Made by a program: the position numbers and the translations under genes. Of a stretch of 64,000 nt of DNA, positions 33,705 to 42,659 are shown in pieces (the first letter of the stretch is position 1; every line of letters begins with the position of its first letter). The stretch spans positions 1 through 64,000 of the forward strand of contig DASWVB010000016.1 in the NCBI GenBank assembly GCA_036401375.1, written 5' to 3'. The notes under the pieces were generated by a model. That model ran no database searches. It saw only the letters and a program-made list of their open reading frames with translations, and had not been told where the DNA came from. Source of the DNA: DASWUZ01 sp036401375 (GTDB lineage Bacteria; Acidobacteriota; Terriglobia; Terriglobales; Acidobacteriaceae).

Positions 33705-35810
33705 ATGCCTGATTACGTCTACTTCCTCGAAAATCGACTCTCCTCCGACCAGCAGTACGCCCTCAACCAGGTACGCGATGCAGCCCGTGAGGCTGGAATG
33801 ACGGTCTTCCTCACCGGGGGAGCAGTACGCGATCTCACCAGCGGTTCTCCCGTGAGAGACCTTGATTTCTCAGTTCAGGGAAATGCCCTCAAGCTAAAGA
33901 AAACGTTGGAGAAGAAGAGCGCCATATTCTGGGGAGAGCACGACCCCTCACAGACCCTCTTCCTCCGCTTTCCAGGTGGAGCCCGGGTTGAGATCAGCGC
34001 CATTCGCCAGGAAGAACATCCAAAGCCCGGCAAGGTGGTCTACCACCCTGGAACCATCCTCGACGACCTCCGCCGGCGCGACTTCACCGCCAACGCCATG
34101 GCCCTCTCCCTCAACGAGGGCTCCTACGGCCTGCTGATGGACCCCCTGAACGGGGTCGCGGACATCGAATCACGCCTGCTCCGCCTGGTCAGCAACTATG
34201 GATTCATCGAGGAGCCCGTCCGCCTGATACGCGCTGCCCGTCTGCTCGCCCGCCTCGGCTGGCAGATGGACGAGAAGACCCAGACGCGCTTCCAAAATGC
34301 TAAAGAAGAGGGCATGATCACAACCCTCTCCGCCTACCATCGCGGCTATGAACTGCAGGAGATCGGACACGAGGAAGACGGACTCAAGATACTCAGGGTG
34401 CTTGAAGCGGAAGGCTGGATGACCAGCCTCTTTCCCGCCTGGACCAGCGCCTCAGCCGACGTCTCCGGCCTCGATCAGCTTCGCGAGGTCTGGGGACAGC
34501 TCCAGATGCAGGGCGTAAACCCGGACACCTCCGCAGCGCAGATGCAGTTGCTCACCGCGAAGCTGCCAGAGAAGGAGATTGCCGCCCTCAAGCACCTGTT
34601 CGTCCGCCAGGGCTTTGTCAACGAATGGGAGCGGCTGCAATCCGACGCGAGAGACTTCGCCAAGGTGCTTTCCAGCAAGCAGGCCTCCCAGCCTTCGGAG
34701 ATCTGGAAGCTCCTTACCAGCTCGAACGCCGAGGCCATCCTCTGGCTCGGCCTCACTAGCAAGGCTGCGGGCATACAGGCCAAGTACAACAGCTTCTTCA
34801 ACGTCTGGCCTGAGGCGCGCGGCAAGATTCCGTATGCCCTTTTGCAGGAGATGCGAATCACCCCCGAGCTGCCCGGCTACCAGGACATTCTGAAGCAGAT
34901 ATTCCTCCAGCTCATCGACGGCGGTCTGGACACTGAGGAGAAGATGCGCGCATTTCTGGAGCCATTCTCTCCGCCCGCGCCTCCGCCGCCTGTCAGCATT
35001 CGGCGCACTCGCGGTAAGAAAACATCCGGAGCGCGAGCGAGGGCCGAGATCGACGACGACGATGAGGACGGCGCCCCAGGGCGTCACGCCGGCAACGGAG
35101 AGGACGACGATAAGGAAGACAAGGACGAAGAGGACGACTCCGCCGAGGAGCTGCCCATTCGGCTACCGTCGCGAGAGACGATAGAGGCGGCGATCACGGC
35201 CGAGGAAGACGAGCCGCTACCCGACCCGCCGCTTCGTTCTGCGCCCGCTAAACCAGAACCCGCCGCCGCTTCTCATAAGCAGGCAGCCGCTCCCGAGAAC
35301 TCATTATCCGGGACCAAGACCCCTGCAAAGGGACGGGCTAAGCCGCCGGCTTCCCCACCATCGGCGCCGGCGGGAGCATCGCCAGCAGCAGCACCGGCAC
35401 CAGCAGTCACACCGATAGCTGTCGCCCCAGCATCCTCACCAGCACAGGTCGTACCAGAACCGGATTCGAAGAAGCAGAAGCCGAAACCCGCGGGCGCATC
35501 CAGGAAGGAAGAACCAGGCAGGGAACCGGCAAAGGCAGCTGGAAAGCCCGCGCCCGACAAGCCTGCAGCAAAGCTTGCTCCAGGGAAGACTCCGCCGGCC
35601 GTTAAAAAAGCAGCCTCTCCGACGAAGTCGGCTTCAGTCAAGAAGCCCCTGCCGTCGTTGAAGGCAGACAAGAGACCTTCTCCAGGGCCAGCAAAGAAAA
35701 CCTCAGGAAAGGCTGCACCTAAGAAGGCAGCTCCTAAGAAAGCAGCAGCGAACAGATCAGCCCCGCCGCCCAGCAGCAAGAAGCCTTCCCCGGCGAAAAA
35801 GAAGCGCTGA
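33705..35810 (+). CDS. CCA-adding / poly(A) polymerase-type nucleotidyltransferase with long low-complexity tail
   Basis: 701 residues. The first ~425 form a class II tRNA nucleotidyltransferase/PAP: VFLTGGAVRDLTSG and PVRDLDFSV (nucleotide and metal-binding Asp pair), RRRDFTANAMA (motif C), and EEPVRLIRAARLLARL (helical domain). It adds nucleotides to RNA 3' ends, tRNA CCA or poly(A); sequence does not decide which. From about residue 425 the protein becomes a proline stretch, then an acidic run (EIDDDDEDG, EDDDKEDKDEEDD), then about 200 residues of Pro/Ala/Lys with KKAAPKK-like units. Typical enzymes are 400-480 residues, so the tail is exceptional and may bind RNA or nucleic acid by charge. 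Confidence 0.88.
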   Translation: MPDYVYFLENRLSSDQQYALNQVRDAAREAGMTVFLTGGAVRDLTSGSPVRDLDFSVQGNALKLKKTLEKKSAIFWGEHDPSQTLFLRFPGGARVEISAIRQEEHPKPGKVVYHPGTILDDLRRRDFTANAMALSLNEGSYGLLMDPLNGVADIESRLLRLVSNYGFIEEPVRLIRAARLLARLGWQMDEKTQTRFQNAKEEGMITTLSAYHRGYELQEIGHEEDGLKILRVLEAEGWMTSLFPAWTSASADVSGLDQLREVWGQLQMQGVNPDTSAAQMQLLTAKLPEKEIAALKHLFVRQGFVNEWERLQSDARDFAKVLSSKQASQPSEIWKLLTSSNAEAILWLGLTSKAAGIQAKYNSFFNVWPEARGKIPYALLQEMRITPELPGYQDILKQIFLQLIDGGLDTEEKMRAFLEPFSPPAPPPPVSIRRTRGKKTSGARARAEIDDDDEDGAPGRHAGNGEDDDKEDKDEEDDSAEELPIRLPSRETIEAAITAEEDEPLPDPPLRSAPAKPEPAAASHKQAAAPENSLSGTKTPAKGRAKPPASPPSAPAGASPAAAPAPAVTPIAVAPASSPAQVVPEPDSKKQKPKPAGASRKEEPGREPAKAAGKPAPDKPAAKLAPGKTPPAVKKAASPTKSASVKKPLPSLKADKRPSPGPAKKTSGKAAPKKAAPKKAAANRSAPPPSSKKPSPAKKKR

Positions 35811-36031
35811 CCAGGGCTCCTGGACGAAGCTGGCCTCACGCGTTGGAGACCTCTCACCGCGCCGAGAGACCTGCGTTGCATCCCCTAGTCGTCCCGGAGT
35901 GGTTCCGCACTACACGCCGCTTCTAACGCAATGTCCTTAGGAAGCTGTCCTCGTTTTCCTCAGGTATCTCGCGCGCTACCCCAATGACCAGAATTCCCTA
36001 TCTGACGGAAGCATAAAATCAGTCAGAACCC

Positions 36032-39000
36032 ATGGCTGAATTCACTCATCTGCACCTGCACACCGACTACTCTCTGCTCGACGGCGCCTGCGACGTAGAC
36101 AAGCTGGTCTCGCACGTTGCCGACATCGGTCAGAAGGCGGTAGCGATCACCGACCACGGCAACATCTACGGTGCCGTCCATTTTTTCGAAGCCGCAAAAA
36201 AAGCGGGCGTCAAGCCCATCCTCGGCTGCGAGCTCTACATCTGCCAGAAGGAAGACCACCGCGCCGATCCGCAGGGTGACGACTACAACCATCTCCTCGT
36301 CCTCGCTGAAAACGAAGAGGGCTACCGCAACCTCGTCCGCATCACCTCCGAGGCGTCCCTGCACGGCTTCTACCGCAAGCCTCGGGTCAGCAAAAAATAC
36401 CTGGCTGAGCACGCGAAGGGACTCGTTGGCTTTTCCGGCTGCCTCGCCGGGGAGCTCTCTCAACACCTGATGGCAGACAAGTACGAGGCCGCCCGCGCAA
36501 CCGCCTCTCAATACCAGGACATTTTTGGCCGCGGCAACTTTTTCCTTGAAATTCAAGACCAGGGCCTCGCCCTCGAAAAGAAAATCCACGCCGACCTGTT
36601 CCGCCTGGAGCGCGAACTCGACATCCCGCTCGTCGCCACCAACGATAGCCACTACCTCTGCGAAGACGATCATCACGCTCACGACGTCCTGCTCTGTGTT
36701 CAAACCAACGGCTCCATCCACGATCCGAAGCGCTTCAAGTTCGACAGCGACCAGTTCTTCGTCAAATCTACCGACCAGATGGAGAAGCTTTTCTCGTATG
36801 CACCCGAGGTGGTCAGCCGCACCATGCAGTTCGCCGAGCGTTGCTCGCTCAAGCTGCAAAAGGTCGACAATCCGTTCCCCGAGTTTGCCGTGCCCCTCTG
36901 GCACACCATCGACACCTACTTCGAAGAGGTCTGCCGCGCCGGCTTCCGCAAGCGCCTCGATACCGCGATTCGGCACCTGCAGGACCGCGGGCAGCTTCGC
37001 TACCCGATCTCGGACTACGAGGCACGGCTTGAGCGCGAGATCGACTGCATCAAGGCGATGAAGTTTGCCGGCTACTTCCTGATCGTATGGGACTTCATCA
37101 AGTACGCCCGCGAACACGACATCCCCGTCGGCCCCGGCCGAGGTTCCGCCGCCGGCTCGCTGGTTTCATATGTGATGGAGATCACGGACATCGACCCGCT
37201 GCAGTACGTGCTGCTCTTCGAGCGCTTCCTGAATCCGGAGCGGGTCTCGATGCCCGATATCGATATCGACTTCTGCATGAACCGGCGTGGCGAGGTCATC
37301 GACTACGTTACCCGCAAATATGGCCGCGAACAGGTTGCGCAGATCATCACCTTTAACACCATGGCCGCTAAAGCCGCCATCAAGGATGTTGGTCGAGCCC
37401 TCGACTATCCCTACGGCGACGTTGATCGCATCGCCAAGATGATTCCCGCGACCATCGGGGTCACCATCGAGACCGCTCTGCGCGACTCGCCACAGCTGCA
37501 GCAGGCCTACGACACCGAGCCGCAGGTGAGGGAGCTGATCGACACCGCGAAGAGGCTGGAGGGGCTGGTCCGCGGCGCCGGTGTGCACGCGGCTGGCGTC
37601 GTCATCGCGCCGCGCACCCTCACCGACCTCGTCCCCCTGAGCCGCAGCAAGAACGACGAAATCGTCACGGCCTACGATATGAAGGCCATCGAAAAAATGG
37701 GCCTGCTCAAGATGGACTTCCTTGGGCTGACGACTCTAACCGTCATCGACGACTGCCTCAAGCTCATCGCTAAAAACCAGCAGGTCGTAGTGGACATGGC
37801 GACCATCCCTCTTGACGATCAGACCACCTATGAACGCGTCTTCCATCGAGCGCTCACCTCCGGTGTCTTTCAGTTCGAGTCGACCGGCATGCGTGATGTG
37901 TTGCGTCGCTATCGTCCCACCTCCGTTGAAGACCTCACCGCCCTCAATGCCCTTTACCGCCCCGGCCCGATCCAGGGTGGAATGATCGACGACTTTATCG
38001 AACGCAAGTGGGGCCGGCGCAAGGTGAACTACGACATGGTCGAGCTCGAGACCATCCTCAAGGAGACGCTGGGCGTCATCGTCTATCAGGAACAGGTGAT
38101 GCAGATCGCCAACGTGCTGGCCGGGTACTCGCTTGGCGAGGCCGACCTGCTGCGCCGCGCTATGGGCAAGAAGAATGCCGAAGAGATGGCCATGCAGCGC
38201 GAACGCTTTGTCCACGGCGCTATCGAAAAGGGACACGCGCGCGACAAGATCACAAGGATCTTCGACTTGATGGAGCAGTTCGCCGGCTACGGCTTCAACA
38301 AGTCACACTCTGCAGCCTATGCTCTGCTGGCCTATCACACGGCCTATCTCAAGACGCACTTCCCAATAGAATTCATGGCGGCGCTGCTCAGCTCTGAGAT
38401 CTCCAAGCCCGAAAACGTCGTCAAGTACATCAAGGAGTGCCGCGAGATGGGCATCTCTGTCGACCCGCCCAACGTGCTGTTTAGCGGGGCGGATTTTACA
38501 CCGCACGGGCAGGCTATCCGCTTCGGCCTCACCGCAATCAAGAACGTCGGCCGCAACGCTATCGACTCGATCCTGGCAGCGCGTGCCGAGCTTGGAGAGA
38601 AGGGCAAGAGCTTCGCCTCCTACTGGGAGTTTTGCGAGCGCGTCGATCTGCGCCTCATGAACAAGCGCGTCCTCGAATCGCTGATCAAGGCTGGTGCACT
38701 CGACTCCTTCGGGCGCCGTTCACAGCTCATCGCCGCCGCCGATCGTGCGATGGAGCGAGCGCAGAAAGCGCATCGCGATACCGCGTCCGGGCAGCATGGT
38801 CTCTTTGGCATCTTCGACGATGGCCCCGCGGCCTCGATGCAAGACGATCACCTGCCTAACATCCCCGATTGGGACGAGAACCAGCGACTGCAGGGCGAGA
38901 AAGAGGTGCTTGGCTTCTTCGTCTCCGGCCACCCGCTCGACAAATATGCCGAGAAGCTGCGCAACCTCAAGGTTGTCGACACCGCGACGGCGCTCGAGAT

Positions 39001-39550
39001 GAAGGTAGTGCCCAGCAGAGGGCGCAACCAGCCCAGTCCGCCAGAGAACGACGTCGCCATCGCCGGCGTAATCGTCGGCCTGCGCGTGGCCAAATCGAAG
39101 CGCTTAAACGAGCTATACGCGCAGGCCTCGCTCGAAGATACGGTCGGCAAGATCGAGCTTATCTGCTTTCCCAAGGACTACGAAAAGCTGGCCGAAAGCC
39201 TCAAGATCGATGTGCCGGTGCTGGTGCGCGGCCAGCTTCGCTGTGAAGAGGACGCCGCGCCAAAGCTCTGCGTCAGCTCGGTGCAAGCGCTTGAAGATGT
39301 CAGGGTCAAGCTGCCGCAGAACGTGCGCATCCGGGTGCAGCTCGATCGGGCCAGCGACGCTACTCTGCAGGACTTGAAGGAGCTGATCGTCTCCGCACCA
39401 GGACCGGCCCGCCTGATGCTCAACATGGAGCGTGCCGGAGAGTACGTCGTAGTCCTCGAACCTGCCGGCTTCACGATAGCCGCCGACCGGGCCTTCTTTG
39501 ACCGCGCCGAAGTTCTGCTGGGAGCAGGCATGGTCCAGGCGGTCGACTAA
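36032..39550 (+). CDS. dnaE: DNA polymerase III subunit alpha
   Basis: A 1172-residue replicative polymerase. It has an N-terminal PHP domain (FTHLHLHTDYSLLDGACD), catalytic Asp residues in MPDIDIDFCMNRR, the palm/fingers block GPGRGSAAGSLVSY, a fingers region with YQEQVMQIA and AGYGFNKSHSAAYALLAY, and an OB-fold near the C-terminus (VAIAGVIVGLRVAKSKR). Length and order match the DnaE1 type. No proofreading exonuclease is embedded, so a separate epsilon subunit or the PHP domain must edit. A minus-strand frame of 364 codons over its 5' end is a shadow. Confidence 0.97.
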   Translation: MAEFTHLHLHTDYSLLDGACDVDKLVSHVADIGQKAVAITDHGNIYGAVHFFEAAKKAGVKPILGCELYICQKEDHRADPQGDDYNHLLVLAENEEGYRNLVRITSEASLHGFYRKPRVSKKYLAEHAKGLVGFSGCLAGELSQHLMADKYEAARATASQYQDIFGRGNFFLEIQDQGLALEKKIHADLFRLERELDIPLVATNDSHYLCEDDHHAHDVLLCVQTNGSIHDPKRFKFDSDQFFVKSTDQMEKLFSYAPEVVSRTMQFAERCSLKLQKVDNPFPEFAVPLWHTIDTYFEEVCRAGFRKRLDTAIRHLQDRGQLRYPISDYEARLEREIDCIKAMKFAGYFLIVWDFIKYAREHDIPVGPGRGSAAGSLVSYVMEITDIDPLQYVLLFERFLNPERVSMPDIDIDFCMNRRGEVIDYVTRKYGREQVAQIITFNTMAAKAAIKDVGRALDYPYGDVDRIAKMIPATIGVTIETALRDSPQLQQAYDTEPQVRELIDTAKRLEGLVRGAGVHAAGVVIAPRTLTDLVPLSRSKNDEIVTAYDMKAIEKMGLLKMDFLGLTTLTVIDDCLKLIAKNQQVVVDMATIPLDDQTTYERVFHRALTSGVFQFESTGMRDVLRRYRPTSVEDLTALNALYRPGPIQGGMIDDFIERKWGRRKVNYDMVELETILKETLGVIVYQEQVMQIANVLAGYSLGEADLLRRAMGKKNAEEMAMQRERFVHGAIEKGHARDKITRIFDLMEQFAGYGFNKSHSAAYALLAYHTAYLKTHFPIEFMAALLSSEISKPENVVKYIKECREMGISVDPPNVLFSGADFTPHGQAIRFGLTAIKNVGRNAIDSILAARAELGEKGKSFASYWEFCERVDLRLMNKRVLESLIKAGALDSFGRRSQLIAAADRAMERAQKAHRDTASGQHGLFGIFDDGPAASMQDDHLPNIPDWDENQRLQGEKEVLGFFVSGHPLDKYAEKLRNLKVVDTATALEMKVVPSRGRNQPSPPENDVAIAGVIVGLRVAKSKRLNELYAQASLEDTVGKIELICFPKDYEKLAESLKIDVPVLVRGQLRCEEDAAPKLCVSSVQALEDVRVKLPQNVRIRVQLDRASDATLQDLKELIVSAPGPARLMLNMERAGEYVVVLEPAGFTIAADRAFFDRAEVLLGAGMVQAVD

Positions 39551-39794
39551 GCCGATGTCTTGTGTGGTAATCATCCGGGCGCCGCGTGCCCCACGTCTCG
39601 CACCTGAGACTTGGGCCTTGCGGAAAGACGATCTTGATCGACTCTAGAACTAAGAGTTGGCCGAGCAAGCACGAGTCAGCGACATCAGACCGGGGTGCCC
39701 CATTCATCGCGGCTCCATCGCGGTGAGTGGGAGCGTCAAGGAGCATCGCAGCAGTTAGCTCGACCATGCGGATGGTTTCCCAGAATCGAAAGAA

Positions 39795-40826
39795 ATGATT
39801 AAGCGAAGACTAGGTAACAGCGACCTCTACATCTCCGAGATAGCTCTAGGAAGCTGGCTTACCTTTGCCGGCGGCATAGCCCGTGAGCAATCCGAGCGCT
39901 GCATTCGCACCGCCGTTGACCTGGGCATCAACTTCTTCGACACGGCTAATGAATACGGCCATGGCGCAGCCGAGTCTCTACTCGGGGATGTACTCTCCAG
40001 CTATTCGCGCGACTCCTACATCGTGGGTACCAAACTATTCTTCCCAATGAGCGACAAAGATCGCGGATTGTCGGCCGTCCAGATAGGAAAGCAGCTGGAT
40101 GCATCGCTAGCCCGACTTAGAACGGACTATATCGACTTATACCAGTGTCATCGCTACGATCCCGACACTCCGCTCGAGGAAACCATGGCTGCGTTAACGC
40201 GAGCTATAGAGTCCGGTAAGGTGCGGGCTATCGGATTCAGCGAATGGACCCCCGCCCAGATCCAGCAAGCCATCAGGCTCAGCACTTCCCGGCCTTATGT
40301 CAGGTCGCAGCAGCCAGCCGAGGATCAAGGCGTCGAGAACTACGCAAGCCATCGCCATGAAGCTTTTGCTTCGAGCCAGCCCCAATACTCCATGCTCTGG
40401 CGCAAGCCGGAGAGTACTGTGTTCCCGCTATGCGAGCAAAACGGAATCAGCCAGATTGTCTTCTCCCCTCTGGCTCAGGGAGTTCTGACGGGCAAGTACA
40501 AGCCGGGCGAGCCGCCGCCGCCGGACTCGCGCGCGGCTAACGACGACATGAACATGTTCCTCGAATCCAAAGGCCGCCGCTTCCGCAGCGAAGACTTGCT
40601 TGCGGCCGTACAAAGGCTGATCCCCATAGCCGAAGACCAGGGCATCACCCTCTCGCAGATGGCGCTCGCATGGGTCCTGCGCCGCAAAGAGGTAGCCGCC
40701 GCGATCATTGGAGCGTCGCGCCCCGAGCAGTTAGAAGCGAACGTCAAGGCCTCGGGTATCAGTTTGTCTAGGGAAACACTCGCAGAGATCGATCGAGCTG
40801 TTCGCGAGGTTGCGGTGCTTGAGTGA
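39795..40826 (+). CDS. Aldo/keto reductase
   Basis: A 343-residue (alpha/beta)8 oxidoreductase of the potassium-channel-beta-like group. MIKRRLGNSDLYISEIALGS, the Asp/Tyr site in FFDTANEYGHGAAE, Lys in VGTKLFF and His in QCHRYDP are visible, as are SPLAQGVLTGKY and the C-terminal IIGASRPEQLEANV cofactor motif. It reduces carbonyls with NADPH. About 20 extra residues (RSQQPAEDQGVENYASHRHE) sit before the usual SSQPQYSMLW block; the frame stays open, so this is either an insertion or a compensated frameshift. Confidence 0.87.
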   Translation: MIKRRLGNSDLYISEIALGSWLTFAGGIAREQSERCIRTAVDLGINFFDTANEYGHGAAESLLGDVLSSYSRDSYIVGTKLFFPMSDKDRGLSAVQIGKQLDASLARLRTDYIDLYQCHRYDPDTPLEETMAALTRAIESGKVRAIGFSEWTPAQIQQAIRLSTSRPYVRSQQPAEDQGVENYASHRHEAFASSQPQYSMLWRKPESTVFPLCEQNGISQIVFSPLAQGVLTGKYKPGEPPPPDSRAANDDMNMFLESKGRRFRSEDLLAAVQRLIPIAEDQGITLSQMALAWVLRRKEVAAAIIGASRPEQLEANVKASGISLSRETLAEIDRAVREVAVLE

Positions 40827-40934
40827 GTGTACTCTGGCCTCATGAGTTTGGTGCAGAAGAAGATTGGCGAGAGCGGTACTCTGTCGTCGATCATTCCTTC
40901 TGGGCTAAAGCCCGGCGCCATTGTGGCTGCAGAT

Positions 40935-40960
40935 GGCACGGCTGAAGCCGTGCCCCTTCA
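40935..40960 (-). repeat. REP-like palindrome, inverted copy
   Basis: GGCACGGCT-GA-AGCCGTGCC followed by CCTTCA. Read on the minus strand it is identical to the element at 41366-41391 in 25 of 26 bases, so the two form an inverted pair 400 bases apart. A shorter related palindrome, GGGCT-AA-AGCCC, lies at 40902-40913. Confidence 0.75.
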
Positions 40961-41059
40961 CTTAGCAGTTCAAGCGGTGGCAGAGACTTTAAACATGCAG
41001 ATGGCACCAGAGCAGAAGGGTACCTCGAGCAGTAGTATGGCTGCTGAGTGCGGTAGAGT

Positions 41060-41236
41060 ACAGCGCACCTATATTAGCCGGCAGATAAAGCAGGGCGCCG
41101 CTATAGAAGCTTGGTGAAAGCAGAGCTTAGCTGTAGAAAGCGCGGAGAGATAAAGCAGGGCGCAGCTATATGAGCGCGCGGATAGGCAGAGCTCAGCTAT
41201 AGAAGCCCAGGGATAGAGGAAGCGCAGCTATAGGAG
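41060..41236. repeat. Degenerate tandem array, period about 31 bp
   Basis: Core units read GCGCACCTATAT, GCAGGGCGCCGCTATAG, GCAGAGCTTAGCTGTAG, GCAGGGCGCAGCTATAT, GCAGAGCTCAGCTATAG and AAGCGCAGCTATAG. Units 2-5 begin near 41091, 41121, 41156 and 41187, so spacing is 30-35 bases, and the sixth begins near 41218. Divergence between units is too high for a CRISPR, and the period is not coding. Confidence 0.7.
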
Positions 41237-41365
41237 AGAGTCAAACCTTCATGGCCCGAGCAGGGTCCACCGAGACAGACTGATCTATTCTGTTGGCATC
41301 GACCTCGCTTCCTTAAGCTACCAATAGCTGGAGTTCTAGTTGATCTATGGTGAGAGCCTGGACAC

Positions 41366-41391
41366 TGAAGGGGCACGGCTTTAGCCGTGCC
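41366..41391 (+). repeat. REP-like palindrome, direct copy
   Basis: TGAAGG followed by GGCACGGCT-TT-AGCCGTGCC (9-base arms). It is the inverted mate of 40935-40960 and is related to 22271-22292. A partial copy, GCACGGCT-TC-AGCCGC, follows at 41409-41422. Confidence 0.75.
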
Positions 41392-41630
41392 ATCAAGCAT
41401 CGCAGGAAGCACGGCTTCAGCCGCTGAGGCAAGGCCCAAGCAGGCAAGGGCAATGCAGTAGACCGCCTGCGCCACCGTTTCAAGCGATTTGATCGCGCGA
41501 GCAGCGACCCATACAATAAAGAAATGCCTTAGTAACGGAATCTGCAAGGTATCAGTTCCTTGCTGTGAAGGTTCCCGACAAAACCGCCAGCCGATTTAGT
41601 CACCCACACTCGCGGAGAGTAAGCAGCAGA

Positions 41631-42485
41631 ATGGCAGAGCAGCAAGCAGGAAACCTGAACCAAGTACAAGCAGCAGCCGAAGCACCCACCCAGGCCTGGA
41701 TCAAGACCGAACTGGCCCGGCATTCGCAACGTCCCTACCCCATGGATTTCATCGAACGCATCTTCACCGACTTCCTTGAGATTCACGGCGACCGCGCTTT
41801 CGGGGACGACCCTGCCATGGCCTGCGGCTTCGCCCGCTTTCACGGCGAAGAGGTCCTCGTCATCGGCAACCTTAAAGGGCGCGGCACAAAAGAAAAGGTC
41901 TACCGAAACTTTGGCATGCCGAACCCCGAGGGCTACCGCAAGGCGTTGCGTGCGATGAAGATTGCGGAGAAGTTCGGGCGTCCCATCTTCACCTTTATCG
42001 ACATTACCGGCGCGAGCTGCGGCCTGGGAGCCGAAGAGCGCGGACAGGGCGAAGCCATCGCCCGCAACCTCCGCGAGATGTCGCGGCTCACAGTGCCTAC
42101 CATCGCCACCATCACCGGCGAAGGCGGCTCCGGCGGCGCGCTCGCACTCGCCGTTGCCGACAGGGTGCTCATCCTTGAAAACGCGATCTACGCCGTGATC
42201 TCTCCCGAGGGCTGCGCGTCGATCATGTGGCGCGACGCTAGCAAGCGAGCCCAGGCGGCGGCTGCTCTCAAGATCACTGCTTCCGACGTCAAGGCGCTGG
42301 GCTGCGTCGATGCCATCGTTCCCGAACCGCAAGCCGGAGCGCACGCGGAGCCGGGAGCTGCCGTCGAGCTCCTCGACGAGGCGCTGCAGCTGCACCTCAA
42401 CGAGTTGAAGTCACTCTCGCCAGACGCCCGCATGCTCCAGCGCCAGACGAAATTCCGCAACATGGCGCGCTTCTACACCACCTGA
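41631..42485 (+). CDS. accA: Acetyl-CoA carboxylase carboxyltransferase subunit alpha
   Basis: A 284-residue carboxyltransferase alpha subunit, which works with AccD to move CO2 from biotin to acetyl-CoA in fatty acid synthesis. AWIKTELARHSQRPYPMDFI, DRAFGDDPAMACGFARF, KGRGTKEKVYRNFGMPNPEG, the oxyanion region GEGGSGGALALAVAD and ISPEGCASIMWRDASK are all typical. The N-terminus is about 30 residues shorter than in E. coli AccA, lacking its first helix. The ATG at 41631 has GGAGAG upstream; a GTG at 41565 would add 22 residues. Confidence 0.95.
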   Translation: MAEQQAGNLNQVQAAAEAPTQAWIKTELARHSQRPYPMDFIERIFTDFLEIHGDRAFGDDPAMACGFARFHGEEVLVIGNLKGRGTKEKVYRNFGMPNPEGYRKALRAMKIAEKFGRPIFTFIDITGASCGLGAEERGQGEAIARNLREMSRLTVPTIATITGEGGSGGALALAVADRVLILENAIYAVISPEGCASIMWRDASKRAQAAAALKITASDVKALGCVDAIVPEPQAGAHAEPGAAVELLDEALQLHLNELKSLSPDARMLQRQTKFRNMARFYTT

Positions 42486-42659
42486 GCCTGCGGCTCCGCA
42501 CCTACTCCGCAGGCCTGGATTCCTACCCACCCGTCTGAATCTATACTCGAGGAAGATGACTGCGTCATTTCTATCGGGAAGCTCCGCTCCACCTCCAACC
42601 CGTCAGCTTGATTGTTTCGCGCTTTTGCCAGGCGAGGCGCTCTCCACGGAGGCCAGGCG

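Larger units (their letters stand above)
40827..41630. other. Repeat-rich intergenic region upstream of accA
   Basis: About 800 bases without a supported gene. It contains palindromes at 40902-40913, 40935-40960, 41366-41391 and a partial one at 41409-41421, and a degenerate tandem array at 41060-41236. The accA promoter must lie in its right part. Confidence 0.7.

Noticed and set aside
36023..37117. 364-codon minus-strand frame over the start of dnaE
   Set aside because: Antisense shadow of a GC-rich coding region; the plus strand has the complete DnaE motifs.
41060..41236. CRISPR array
   Set aside because: Repeat units diverge strongly and there are no conserved spacers or cas genes; it is a degenerate tandem array.
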